DNA from: Verticillium longisporum
Taxonomy: Eukaryota > Ascomycota > Sordariomycetes > Glomerellales > Plectosphaerellaceae
DNA length: 64,000 nucleotides
Assembly (NCBI GenBank): GCA_019188255.1
Contig: JAETXT010000005.1
Span: forward strand, 1,798,001-1,862,000
Reading direction: 5' to 3'
In this document: positions 45,460-55,606 of the stretch, one piece after another
Numbering within the stretch: the first letter of the stretch is position 1
How the letters are laid out: every line of letters starts with the position of its first letter
Notes under the pieces: generated by a model
The model's input: only the letters and a program-made list of their open reading frames with translations
What the model was told of the DNA's origin: nothing
The model's database searches: none
Program-made: the position numbers and the translations under genes

Positions 45460-46692
45460 TCAAAACTCCAATTCCTCCACCTCCATGCCGCACCCGACAC
45501 ACGTCTTGACCGTCATGCCCTCTTCGTTCTCAACCGTGCGTCCCCACTCATGCACATGCTTGCCGCCCGACACGGCATCGCCAAACTTTGTCGGACCACC
45601 GGCGGCCCCCTTGGCGGCCTGCCTCCGGAACGCCTCGGTCCTCGTCTTCCTCTTGAGGTCCGTCAGCTTCTCCTTGAACTTCTTCTCCTTCCGCGCGCGC
45701 TTCTCGTCCTCGCGGCGCGCAAACTCGGCGTCGAGCTTCTCCTCGCTGCCCCACTTTGTGTTGAAGGCATAGTCCTCGACCTGGCAGCGCAGGAACAGCA
45801 TCATGTCGTGCCAGTGGCTCTTGTGCGGGTTGGGCTTGTTGAGGTGCGGCAGCAGGTCGGCGTCGCGCAGCTCGCCCTCGGTGAGGAGGTAGTCCTCGCG
45901 GCACTCCGTCTTGGTGAGGAGCGAGTAGCGGTGGGCGTGGCGGTCCTTGCAGGGCCCGCAGACGCAGAGGCCAAAGACCTCGGCCCAGACGTGGTCGATC
46001 TCGGGCGAGGCGCACTCGCGGCACTTTTGCGCCGCGCGCACCGACGCGTCGCGGAGCACCGAGAGCGACGGCTCAAACGGCCCCGCCTTGGTGCGCTGCA
46101 GCGTGCGCAGCGTCTGCAGGCGCTCCCACTCGCCGGCCGTCATGCCCTGCGGCCTCTCGGGCGGCGGCGGCTGGCCGGGCTTCTGGCGGGGCGCGAGCGC
46201 CGGGTTCGACGGGTCGTCGTCGAGGGAGAGGAAGCCGCCTCTTGTGTCGGTCATGGCGGACATGTCGTAGTCGACAAACTTTGTAAAGTTGCGTGCCGGC
46301 CGCAGCGACTTGGGCGCCGCGTCGTCGCTCGGATTTTGCCTGGCGTCGCGGACCGTGTCGGGGCCGTGAGCCTTGGAGGAGGAGGAGGAGGACGATATAT
46401 CGGCATGTGTGCGTTTGCGCGAGTTGGGAATGTGGACGTTGTCGGTGGCGATGAAGCCGGAGGGGGTCTTGTCGATACCGGGCGCGCCGGACGCCAGACG
46501 AGCTTGTTCATGCTGGTCACGGATTGCTTTGGCGCGCAGACGGTTCTCTTCCTGTCAACAAGTCAGCTGGATGCTCGATGCGTGGAAAAGTTGACGTAAA
46601 GAACATACAATCCTGCGAGTCACTGCTGGTGTGGGAGGAGACACAACGGGTGCAGGCTGGGTTGCCCGTGGTGGCGTCTTTGGCCGTTCCAT
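45460..46692 (-). CDS. RAD14: Nucleotide-excision repair protein Rad14/XPA
   Basis: 391 aa. Exon 1 is 46692-46609 and exon 2 is 46551-45460, separated by a GTATGT intron in phase 0. XPA/Rad14 verifies damage and binds DNA in the nuclear excision-repair pre-incision complex. The zinc site is CRECASPEIDHVWAEVFGLC...C, with the XPA spacing CX2C...CX2C (QKCREC and LCVCGPC). TKTECREDYLLTEGELRD follows, then LPHLNKPNPHKSHWHDMMLF, which belong to the DNA-binding fold. The N-terminal EENRLRAKAIRDQHEQARLA is a charged helix typical of fungal homologues. A second CxxC pair (VGCGMEV) sits at the extreme C-terminus, MTVKTCVGCGMEVEELEF. The start is the first Met before a Pro/Thr-rich tail. Confidence 0.92.
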
Positions 46693-47360
46693 GGTCCTGG
46701 TCGCTGACGTGTGATTATGAGGCGGGAGGCAATGAGCCGTGATATCGAGGCAGGTGAAAGGATCAATGAATGAGCTAGACACCTACTAGATGGTAGTATC
46801 GTCTGGTGTAGGACAGACAGAGTCAAACCTTGGGGGGGCAAACTTTCAGAAGGGAGCCGCGGGGCGCATCCAAAACGATTATGTCATGGCTCGTGGCCGT
46901 CGCGAAGTCACGTGCATGGTTAAAGTGTATTTGGTGCATGTGCTTCATGGAGCTAGACAGTAAAGAGCTGTCGGTGTATGGCAGCCACAGTAGTGCATCT
47001 ACAATTGGCATGACCAAATAGTGTCAAGGTCACCCATTAGAAATTTGTCGGCCTACGCACGTATACTTGTGAAGGGCCTAGGGATGCCCTCGGCTGCAGA
47101 CAGAGCATGGTTGCACTAAGCACGATTTGCAGGGCGAACTGGAGTTTGGGCCATGCTGGATGCAATGCGATTTCAGATGGGCTGAGACCAATATGCCTGT
47201 CATAATAGTACACTCCCAGGGCAAAACCTACCGATCCCACCATACCAATCATCGGCTCCCAGGCGCCAGCGGCACGTCTCGCAAGGCGCACACGTATGCA
47301 ACAAGCCCCAATGCCCTCCGAAAAAAAAACCATGGCCCTTTCTTGTTGTGTTCGACTGGT
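46693..47360. other. Intergenic, no gene
   Basis: 668 bp upstream of RAD14 and downstream of PHO88 (both minus strand). Short frames only. The part near 47330 carries an A8 run. Confidence 0.5.
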
Positions 47361-48094
47361 TTACTCCTCCTTGACACCACCACGGCCGGAGCGCTCGGCA
47401 GCCTCGACGGCCTTCTTGTCGCTGGCGGGGCCACCACCCTGGAGGCTGCTCATGAAGCCGGCGGCGGCCTTGAAAGGGCGCTTGAGGTCGCCGACGGGGG
47501 CTGGCCCCAGATGTAGATCTTGGCAAGGTTGCTCTCGAAGGCGCCCTTGAGAGGGATGATGGACTGAACGAGGAGGGGGTTGGTGTACTTCATATAGAGG
47601 TGCATGAAGCCCATCATGGCGACACCCATGGCCTGCGAGCGGAAGGCCTGCTTGAGCTGGGCCGAGTCGTAGGCGTGCACGGTGGTCGTCACGAGCTTGG
47701 GCTCCTCGGAGGAGCCGACGGGGGCGGGCTCGACGTACTTGAGGGTCGTCATGTCTGTGTGTCTGGTTAGTACTGGGTCTTCCCGATTAAAAAATGGCCC
47801 AGATGGCCTGCATAAGCTTCGTGTTGACGTACCCTTATTGGCGTTAATCTTGGACTGGATGTAGAGGTAGACGATGGCGATCAGCAGGTTGCTGAAGATG
47901 TAGAGGGCGCGGCATCCCTGGAGGACGGAAGGATCCTCAAAGGGGACCTTGCGGGAGACCTGGATCATGCCGAGCATGATGATCAGGTTGGTACTGTGTT
48001 GCGCATTCCCCTGTTAGCTTTCTGCGAGGCGATTGCGCGGGGACACGGTGGGCAACGCATCGGGCGAAGAGACGTACACTTGAGCGCTGACCAT
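47361..48094 (-). CDS. PHO88: PHO88/SND3-like ER membrane protein (1-nt loss at 47496-47500)
   Basis: About 190 aa after bridging. Exons are 48094-48078, 47993-47833 and 47754-47361. Yeast Pho88/Snd3 is an ER membrane protein needed for SRP-independent targeting, and was first linked to phosphate uptake. The N-terminus MVSAQVTNLIIMLGMIQVSR plus SNLLIAIVYLYIQSKINANK forms two membrane segments. DMTTLKYVEPAP, TTTVHAYDSAQLKQAFRSQA and MGFMHLYMKYTNPLLVQSI follow, matching the family. The frame then breaks after IYIWGQP: one extra C in the CCCCC run restores VGDLKRPFKAAAGFMSS ending SGRGGVKEE. Without it the protein would lose its last 50 residues. Family identity is high; the phosphate role is secondary in current literature. 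Confidence 0.88.
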
Positions 48095-48934
48095 TTTGGC
48101 GGTGGTTTGCTGTGTCTGTCGGAGCGAGCTGGTGTTGGGGCAGGCAATAGGATGGTTGGTGTTTAGACAACTCGGGTCGAAGGAGAGGGTGGGAGAATGG
48201 GGATGGGGATGGAGTTTTGGAGAAGATGGTCGTGCGGCGCGGATTGCGAAATAACTTTTAGCGGTTGGCCCTTCCTGCAGCGAGTTGGGGTGGCGGGCTT
48301 CAGGGTGTCCGGCTGCGGGCTGGAGGGCGGCGTGCAGCCCGCTATGGACAATCTCCCATTATGGCAGACCCACTCTAGGTAGAGGCCACGTTCGCCGTCG
48401 ACCTCATTTGCGCCTCTCTTGAGTGCTCGAAGCTTCCATTTGAAGAATGGGCTAGGCTTGACTGCTTGTCATTCACCAACCCAGTCAACAGTTGCAAAGC
48501 AACGAGCATCATTTTTAGGCTGTTCAATTATTTCAAACCATGTAAACAGATTAAGTTTATCAATGACCGATCTATAGGGACTCTAGAATATAACCCTGAT
48601 TGCCAATGCATCAATTGTTTACCACAATGGAGTGCCAAACCATCACCAAATCCTCAGCAGCTTGCCAGCCCATAACGATACAAATTGCGCGGCAGTAGGA
48701 ATGTCCAACGCCAGATGCATCGCCGGCATCCTCGGCGCGCTCCCGGCGTCGTTCGACGGGGGTGTTCCCCCGAATTCCCCGGACCGTGACCCCCACCCCT
48801 CTTGCCAGTCTCACGTGACCATGTCGTCGCCCTGAGACCCCGGAAAATATTACAAGCTTCGACATGACCGCGTCGGGCCCGCCCGAGCTGTGCAGTCCAG
48901 CCCGTCAACGAATAATCTACGTCAAGCAGGCACC
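48095..48934. other. Intergenic (PHO88 / mitochondrial S19 divergent promoter)
   Basis: 840 bp with AT-rich tract near 48460-48620 and no supported gene. It serves two divergent genes. Confidence 0.55.
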
Positions 48935-49401
48935 ATGCAGCCCACCAGGATATTGTTCAAGCGTTCCGTGTGGAAAGGTGAGTTGCGCATTCACCTGCGA
49001 TAGTGTGTGTGTGTGTGTGTTTCAATTCGCTGACACTTGCTGCCGCAGGTCCGCACATCGTGCCGTAAGAATGCCCTGCCGCCTCGCCGTATCGTTCGAC
49101 CGACCTCTGACCTAGTTCGACAGCCTCCCCATTGTCCGCCCCCAGGCTGGCAAGAAGGCGCCCATCATCAGGACGCAGCAGCGCTCCGCCACCATCCTGC
49201 CCAACTTCGTGGGCCTCAAGTTCCAGATCTACAACGGCAAGGTCTACCACGACGTGACCATCACCGAGGACATGGTCGGACACAAACTGGGAGAATTCTC
49301 GCCGTGAGTCGCAGCCTTCGGAGAGATACTCAAACAGGAAAGGAACAGCAAGACTAACATGACACAGCACGAGGAAGCCCTTCATCTGGTCGAGGGCGTA
49401 A
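48935..49401 (+). CDS. RSM19: Mitochondrial small-subunit ribosomal protein uS19m
   Basis: 90 aa in four exons: 48935-48977, 49049-49064 (only 16 nt), 49124-49303 and 49368-49401. The mitochondrial ribosome head protein next to the decoding region is small, like bacterial S19. Signatures are [60 protein letters not shown] and LGEFSPTRK. The tiny second exon and the acceptor choice at 49123 are needed to keep frame (HIVP joined to [11 protein letters not shown]). Intron 1 holds a GT microsatellite. All phases agree; no defects. Confidence 0.93.
49003..49020. repeat. (GT)9 microsatellite in intron
   Basis: Perfect GT repeat inside intron 1 of the mitochondrial S19 gene. Confidence 0.9.
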
Positions 49402-49751
49402 GAGACTGTTAAGAAGCAGGCGTGCATACACAGGCGTTTAGGGGGCAATCGAGTTTGAGGCTGGCCATGTTGTTGTACACTACACCCCGATCCGAATTTA
49501 AAAATAAACACCAGCCTTGGCTTACCAAGATGTTCAATTTCTCGACTGCGGCCGCCAGGCCTGATGCTGCTATAACTTCCTGCCTGGTCTCTGCCTGTTT
49601 TGTTGGAAAGACAACCGTGATACCCCGAGCCCAGACCCATCCAAGGGCCAAATCCACCAACGCCTCATGATGAGAGTAAAAAGCCAAAATCAAACGCCTG
49701 AAGCAGAACAATCCGTCGCCTTCCGCAGGGCCAAATGCGGCATTGGCTGGC
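49402..49751. other. Convergent 3' flanks
   Basis: 350 bp between mitochondrial S19 (+) and TAF10 (-). No coding signal. Confidence 0.55.
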
Positions 49752-50503
49752 TCAGCGGTAGAACTCGCTCCTCTTGACGTTGACGCCATACTCGCCCACA
49801 GCCATGCCCAGATCCTCCATCGTCAGCACCGTCCTGTTCTGACTGCCGCCCTGTCCACCACCGCCGTAGCCCGGGCGCTGGATACCCAGAGGACCGCCGC
49901 GGCCCTGGTCCTTCGAGGCCGCGCCCGTCGGGCCCGCGGGCTGGCCGGGGATCGGGAAGCCGGCGGCGGCGCCGAGGTTGCCCATGGGATTGTTGGCGTT
50001 GGTGTTGGATGCGCGGATGCGCGAGTACTGGTACGCGTCGGCCGCAATATCGGCGACGAACTTTTGCGTCGCAAGGGCGAGCAGCCGCGCGAGGCGCGGG
50101 TCCGTCTGCGGGGGAGGCGGCAGGCCGGCCTTGGTCATGTAGTAGTTTGTCACGGCATCGGGGATCTGGAGCGAGGGCATGTCAGTGGGGGAGGGTCCAC
50201 AACAGGCAGCACACAGAGGGAAGGGGGAGGGCGAGAGCATACAATTGGGGCGTAGTCATCCATCTTGGTGAGGAACTCGCGGAGCGACATGTCTTTGCGC
50301 GTGGGGAGCTTGCCCTCGGGAACCGGCGCGGCCTGCTCGGCCTCGGCCTCCTTCTCGCCATTTTGCTCGGTTGCGGTCTCGGCCTGGTCTGGCTTGTCGG
50401 CAGTTGTGACGCCGTTGGTGGCGGGCGCTGGTGATACTGTCGCGGCAGGCGCAGGAGCGGCGGTGGCCGGCACCACGGGCTCTTCGGAGGGTTGGCTTGC
50501 CAT
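49752..50503 (-). CDS. TAF10: TFIID/SAGA subunit TAF10
   Basis: 224 aa. Exons are 50503-50243 and 50165-49752, phase 0 intron with GTATGC donor. TAF10 is a histone-fold subunit shared by TFIID and SAGA. The N-terminal 70 residues are Ala/Pro/Glu-rich and disordered. The fold begins at [19 protein letters not shown] and continues across the intron with [40 protein letters not shown] and YQYSRIRA. The C-terminal helix [19 protein letters not shown] and KRSEFYR end is the family signature. A Gly/Pro/Asn-rich loop interrupts the fold, as in other fungal TAF10s. The start is the first ATG. Confidence 0.93.
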
Positions 50504-51235
50504 GGTTGTGTTTGTGAGAATTGCGGCGGCGCTTCGATGGAGGTCAGAAGCACAAGGGTAAATCGGTCACGAGGCTGCCGTCGCGAGTAGTTGCTTGACG
50601 TCGGTGAGGCTGCGCTAGTCTGTGTCAGTTGTGGACTTTGTTAGGTAAGCGGGGTCACCGAGCTCCACCCACCGCCGGGTATTCAGTGTCAGTGCTTGGG
50701 GCTTCGATGGCATCGTATACCCTCGAGTACCTACCTTGTGCACTTGTGGCATACCTCCAATTCCTTTCCTATATCTCGTTGAGGGGCTTCTTTACGGCGG
50801 TAATCTACTATGACCAGCTCGGACAGCCGGGCGCCTACAGCACCGGGCTGCCATGCGGGGCCCAAGCTCGAACCTGCCTTTCCAATATCGATGGCAGCTG
50901 TCACTTAGAGGGGATTCAACATGTGCATGCGGCACGCCATTTGTTGTACATAACCACGATCACGATCTGTCATGTATAGAGCAGGCTATGTCTTTGAATT
51001 AAGATAACGAGCACAGCGCACAAACGCTTTTTGGTGACGGAATCAATGCTTCTGACAGGCGTGCGTGTTGACGTTATATTCGTTACTCATTAAGCATGAA
51101 GATAAGGTACCTTGGGCAGGTAGGAGAGAGGCGGGACATGACCCTTTGAACCCACAAAGAACTTAATCAGACACCGAACTGTAGTCTGTTTAAAACAATT
51201 CCGGCATTGCGGACCGAGTCATGGACGGCGTCGAC
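50504..51235. other. Intergenic, no gene
   Basis: 732 bp between TAF10 start and the methyltransferase 3' end. No coding signal was recognised. Confidence 0.5.
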
Positions 51236-52152
51236 CTATGCCGGCGGACTCGGACTCTTCTGGGGCGAAAGCGGCGGCGACACGGCATTGCCCGGCTTCC
51301 GACCATACACCATATGCCTGATGTACAGGTCAGCGTGGCGCACAACAGAGCCAGGGAAGAAACTCACAGATTGTAATAAGGCAACGCTTTGGGATCGCGA
51401 AGGGCGGCCCTCATGTTCGCCACGAGAACAGTGACTTCGTCAAATGACCAACCCAGAATCTCACCAATAGGGAAAACAACGAAACCATCGATTGACTGAT
51501 CAATGAACAACCCGTTGAAGAGGCCGACCTTCTTCAGTTTCGGGTCACTTGCCCACCCACCAATAGGGACCTTCCACTGATGTGTCACGATGTCGACAAA
51601 CCCAGCGTCGCGCATGTCGCGCTCCATGCGGTTGTTCTCAGCTATGCGGAACGTGCGCCCTATCTTGTCGCCAGCAGCAAAGAAGAGGTCTCGCCATTGA
51701 GTGAAAACATGGCCTGGGCCGAGAGTGTAGCGCGGGTTTTCCGTACGCGTAGTGAGCTCGATCTCAACGTTCTCGAACCAGCCACCTGGGGCACAGTGGG
51801 TGAAGGCCTGGCGGTAAAGCTTAGGCCAGTCATCAATGCCGCCGTAAAGGTGACGGGCGTGGATGTAGGAGAAGTGGTTCACGGGAAATGTCCAGTCTAG
51901 CTGCGCGTCATCAATCTCGAACTTGCAATTTGGCGGGAGCCAACTAGGCTGGACAGCCGAGATGTCGGTGCCGAGCACCTCGGCAGAAGGAAACTCGCCA
52001 GCCATGTCGATGCCCCAGATTGCTGTCCCTGTGCCAATATCAAGAATTCTTTGAGGATTGTTGCCGATGGGGGCATTGTAGAGCTTGTTGTCCATCAAGA
52101 GCAACATGTATTGGTGGCTGTTGCGGTTAGCGAGTGCTTTTTGATCGTTCAT
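51236..52152 (-). CDS. LaeA-like SAM-dependent methyltransferase
   Basis: 288 aa. Exon 1 is 52152-51368 and exon 2 is 51317-51236 (GTGAGT donor). SAM-binding motif I is RILDIGTGTAIWGIDMA. The adjacent EVLGTDISAVQPSWLPPNC is the acidic loop typical of fungal TAM/LaeA-like enzymes. Further motifs are FSYIHARHLYGGIDDWPKLY, APGGWFENVEIEL and VPIGGWASDPKLKKVG. The last exon supplies MVYGRKPG, the normal family C-terminus. The start is ATG 52152 (MNDQKALANRN), which corresponds to the PND(E) region of relatives. The usual 40-60 residues before it are missing, because an in-frame TAA lies two codons upstream and no acceptor is present. It may be an N-terminally short member. Relatives control secondary metabolism in other fungi; the role here is unknown. 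Confidence 0.82.
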
Positions 52153-53356
52153 AGGTTAAGCAGGGTGTCGTACGCAAGGTCAAACCCCTCGATGTGTTTC
52201 TCGTCAGTTGGTGCCCTAGGGACGAGGAGTAAGTTTTCTTGAACCATGAATCACGCACAAACTTGCGTTTATGCCAAGCCAACAAGAAAACTAACCAGTA
52301 GTCGGTCGTTTTCGACGACTGAAAATGGCGGCCATTGATGTTACGATACTCGAGAATGCTGGACCGCAGTGATGCTGTGGAGTCACGTAGACTGAACGAT
52401 AGATAGGATGAGTATCAATTCTCAGTTCCGAATATCTTCAGCTGCTGACCTCTCGACATCAGCGGATGAATCATTGTCGTTCTCCAGGTCTCCAACTACA
52501 TGAGGATCCTGACGTTGGCAGTTAGCATTGACTCTCTTGCCACTGCAAAGCCCCCTCTTCAAATCTGGGAAATTGGTCGCAGGGTGCAAGAAGGCCTCGT
52601 CGAGCGACGGAACATACCGCTGCAATGGAAGGTTGTTGGTCCTGCTGTTGTGACGACATGGCAACCCGTGGGAGCTTCCTGGCAGTAAGAGCGTATGCGA
52701 GTTTGGCGCAGGTATTCAGGGGAACTGCAAAAGAAGCTTGATTAGTTGACTTTTGACAGATGTATGAGAGGGCAGAATCATGATCACCACTCGTGGGGAG
52801 GGGAGAGGGCATGCAGGGTGAGGAGAGCACATCGCATTCTTCAACCGGGGGCAGGGACGATCGTCCTGACTCTGTCGCCTGCATCTATGTGTCCAATTGA
52901 CTTGAACAAGGCAGGTCCTGCATGTCGGCCAAGTCTCCACCGTCCGTTGGCAGTGCTCCTACCTACGGTACCTAAGGTAGGTAGGGTAGCATTAAACCGG
53001 CAGCCCCGGCAGACTTCATTGTTGGCTGGTTCTTGAGATGCGAGTGTGCCAGGGTCTGCCAAGGCGAAAAAATGTCCATCGCATTGGTGTTGATGAATAC
53101 AAACGAGGTACACTAACACGACCTAGCTCCCACTCCTCGATTGTCCTCAGGACACCCGATCTCCCATATCGAAAGGTCAAGTCATTGCCCCCTCGAAAGT
53201 GAATGGATTTCACGGTCGCAATGACTGCAAGATGCCCGGCTTGGCGTTGTCGGTATTGTGAGCATTGTCTTGGTCTGGCTTCTAGCTTCCTGAACCTCGC
53301 CATACCATTTCCGATATCATCATTAGCTTTCCGAGGCTTGACGGTGCTGATCCATT
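52153..53356. other. Intergenic, no gene seen
   Basis: 1.2 kb. It holds a CTACCTACGGTACCTAAGGTAGGTAGG palindromic cluster (52957-52988). Short frames have no family character. Confidence 0.5.
52957..52988. repeat. CTACCT/AGGTAG palindromic cluster
   Basis: TCCTACCTACGG-TACC-TAAGGTAGGTAGGG forms an inverted repeat in intergenic DNA, same family as at 19391, 19627 and 26514. Confidence 0.7.
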
Positions 53357-53569
53357 TCACCGAGTGTAGTAATGAACGTATCCCCTCGTGTTGCCCCGGT
53401 GAAGAATGCACCTTGCGTTTTCCTGCGCTTCGGGCTCTCCACAGGATATACAATATGTCGGATGCGTTCTGCGCCGTGCGCGACAGTTCTCGCAGTAGTT
53501 CCGTTTTCGACTCTCTAGCGTGTGGGAGTGGATTCTTCTTTTGCCGCAGTTTCCGCACCAAGTTGCCAT
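53357..53569 (-). CDS. Candidate 70-aa Cys-rich (double zinc-site) mini-protein
   Basis: The frame from ATG 53569 encodes 70 residues with four metal-ligand pairs in order: WCGNCGKRR, YCENCRARRR, YCISCGEPE and RCILHR (CxxC, CxxC, CxxC, CxxH). They are spaced like a two-zinc ribbon, LIM or RING-like fold, with basic residues around the second pair. Seven Cys and a His arranged this way are unlikely by chance. No exact family was recognised; Stc1-like or other small fungal zinc ribbons are alternatives. An upstream in-frame extension to 53653 has no ATG. No intron is needed, but a further exon past the TGA cannot be excluded. Interval flanks on both sides are empty. Confidence 0.5.
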   Translation of the reverse strand: MATWCGNCGKRRIHSHTLESRKRNYCENCRARRRTHPTYCISCGEPEAQENARCILHRGNTRGYVHYYTR

Positions 53570-54718
53570 TGCTGTTGTGTCTGGTTGTATGGAGTTGGGG
53601 CGGTTATGTCGGCGTGGCAAAGGTGAACTGCTCGGCTCTGTCACGTCAAGCAAGTCTGGACAAAGTAAGTTTCTGGTACATGGACACAGAACTACAATGC
53701 TCAGGGAAACGCCGGAGATATCGTGTTAAGTAGTCGTGGTCGTGGCCAGTGAGTCTGCAAGAGCTCACAGCCCGTCACCATCCTCATCTCGGGCTCACAC
53801 CAGGCTGGAGGGCTCCAGGGCTTGACTCCCCTAGATCGACGTGTGGCCTCAGGCCATCGTCCGGATGATCGAGGTGAGATTGAGGCTGTACGCAGGCGAC
53901 GCTCGACTTGGCTTAGATTACAGAGCCTCGCGCTGGCATCCCAACATTGAGTTGCCCATGCGCCTATCAGAAGATCAGAAACCGGCCAAACGCCTCTCTC
54001 TGCGGCGTCGCAATGCAGGCCACCAAATCACTTGATTGGATTCCCCTGCAGACGAACTGCATTTCATGACTGCGAATGGAAGTTCCTCGCTCCAAATTGT
54101 TAGGACTTGGATTATATTAACACAGCCTCTAGAGTTCAGAAAGTCTCCAATATGACGCATCATCTTGAGGCAACATACCTAGGAAGCTGCATACGTTGCG
54201 ATGACTGCATCTTGCCAACTGAAGGGCTTTGTTGCAAAATATCTGACATGCACACCAGTAGGCTTATAACCCAAGCCTAAGAATGGAGCCAACTTTTACA
54301 GACCGCCGTGTATGCTGAGCTGTTGGTGCAAGTTGTGAGCCCACGTTGCTTGAGCCATGGTGCTGAAGCAGATCAAGCTGGAACCTTGGCGTCTGCCACA
54401 GTCTTGCTCCATGTCCCGTGCCACAGGTCTGGGGGAACTCAAGTGGTAAATGCATCATGTTGGCTGCAATATGCGTGCCTGAGCCATCTCACTCACCTGA
54501 ATTTGGTAGGCAATCGCGTCGATATTTATTGCTGAGGCATCCGCCCTGTTCGTCCTATAGTCGAGCCCTATCGGAGCCCGAGTATCTAGACCATAATCAT
54601 ACCATACATTGATTTTGCTCATCATGTCGTATCTCAGTCGGCTCGAACATCTGAAAGAGACGGAGGACACTCCAGCTCGCTCATCGGATTTCAGGCTCCT
54701 TCATAAAGTCTGGTTCGC
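53570..54718. other. Intergenic, no gene seen
   Basis: 1.1 kb between the Cys-rich candidate and APC10. Short frames only, lower GC around 54040-54320. Confidence 0.5.
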
Positions 54719-55606
54719 TCATGCCCCCCCGCTCGGGTCCCAGCGCTTCGCCCGCAGCCGCCTTTCCAGTCGGCGGATCCTTTGATCCGAGTCCTCTTCG
54801 GCAAACTCTTCGTCTTCACCGCGCAGCGCCGTCTTGTCGATCATCTCAACCATTTCCGCCATAGGATTGCTGCCCGCCTCCACCGAGGCTCGGGCGTCCG
54901 TGTCGGCAGCGTAGATCTTGATGCCGCGCAAATGCGTGTCCTTGCCGTTCTGGTGGTTCTCGAGAATCTGCATCTGAAACACATAGCAGGCGAGGGTGTT
55001 GCCGTCTGGCCCTCCACCCGTGCCCGCGATAGGAACCTGCTTCCATCCAGAGGTCGTCGTGAGCTCCATGACGGCGAACTCGATGAGGTTGTTCTCGCTC
55101 GTGCCAGATTTGAAAAGAATCTTGGTCGGCGTGTAGGATTCGTCGGCCTGGTAGTCGACGTAGAAGCGGATGTCGCGGATGCCAACGCGCTTGACGAAAT
55201 AGACAGTCATCCTATGAGGCTGGGGTCCGTCGGATCTGAAATGGTGAGCTACTGTCAAATGCCTGCAATGCAGTGGTGCAACGTACTGCCAGTACTCGTC
55301 CGTATCATCGCTGCGCATCTCATCCACTCCATTTCCCGGCTTGTGGCTGCTCACAGTGAACTTGCCCAAGTTGGAGATCTCTTTCAGGCCCATGGCGCTT
55401 GGGTCAAAGGGGATCGCCATGTCGCCTTCTTGATCGTCTTCTTCTATTTGATCCTCAATCTGCTCGTCGACCGGGCCTTCCGTGTACTCCTCATGATCAT
55501 CAAAGTGATCATCACCGTCTTCCTCAGGGCTAGTGAACTCGTCAGCCTCCGCCGGTGTCTCCGCCGGTGTGCGAGCCGCTGGATGCCTCAAGTCAGGCGT
55601 TTCCAT
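54719..55606 (-). CDS. DOC1: Anaphase-promoting complex subunit 10 (DOC domain)
   Basis: 278 aa. Exons are 55606-55287 and 55235-54719 (GTACGT donor). APC10/Doc1 helps recruit D-box substrates to the APC/C ubiquitin ligase. The DOC domain starts at AMGLKEISNLGKFTVSSHKP (GNGVDEMRSDD) and continues DGPQPHRMTVYFVKRVGI, RFYVDYQADESYTPTKILF, SGTSENNLIEFAVMEL and the C-terminal strand LACYVFQMQILENHQNGKDT, with HLRGIKIYAADTD. A long acidic N-terminal extension (SPEEDGDDHFDDHEEYTEG) is common in fungi. The tail is charged and helical. Start is the first ATG of the frame. Confidence 0.92.
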   Translation of the reverse strand: METPDLRHPAARTPAETPAEADEFTSPEEDGDDHFDDHEEYTEGPVDEQIEDQIEEDDQEGDMAIPFDPSAMGLKEISNLGKFTVSSHKPGNGVDEMRSDDTDEYWQYVAPLHCRHLTVAHHFRSDGPQPHRMTVYFVKRVGIRDIRFYVDYQADESYTPTKILFKSGTSENNLIEFAVMELTTTSGWKQVPIAGTGGGPDGNTLACYVFQMQILENHQNGKDTHLRGIKIYAADTDARASVEAGSNPMAEMVEMIDKTALRGEDEEFAEEDSDQRIRRLERRLRAKRWDPSGGA

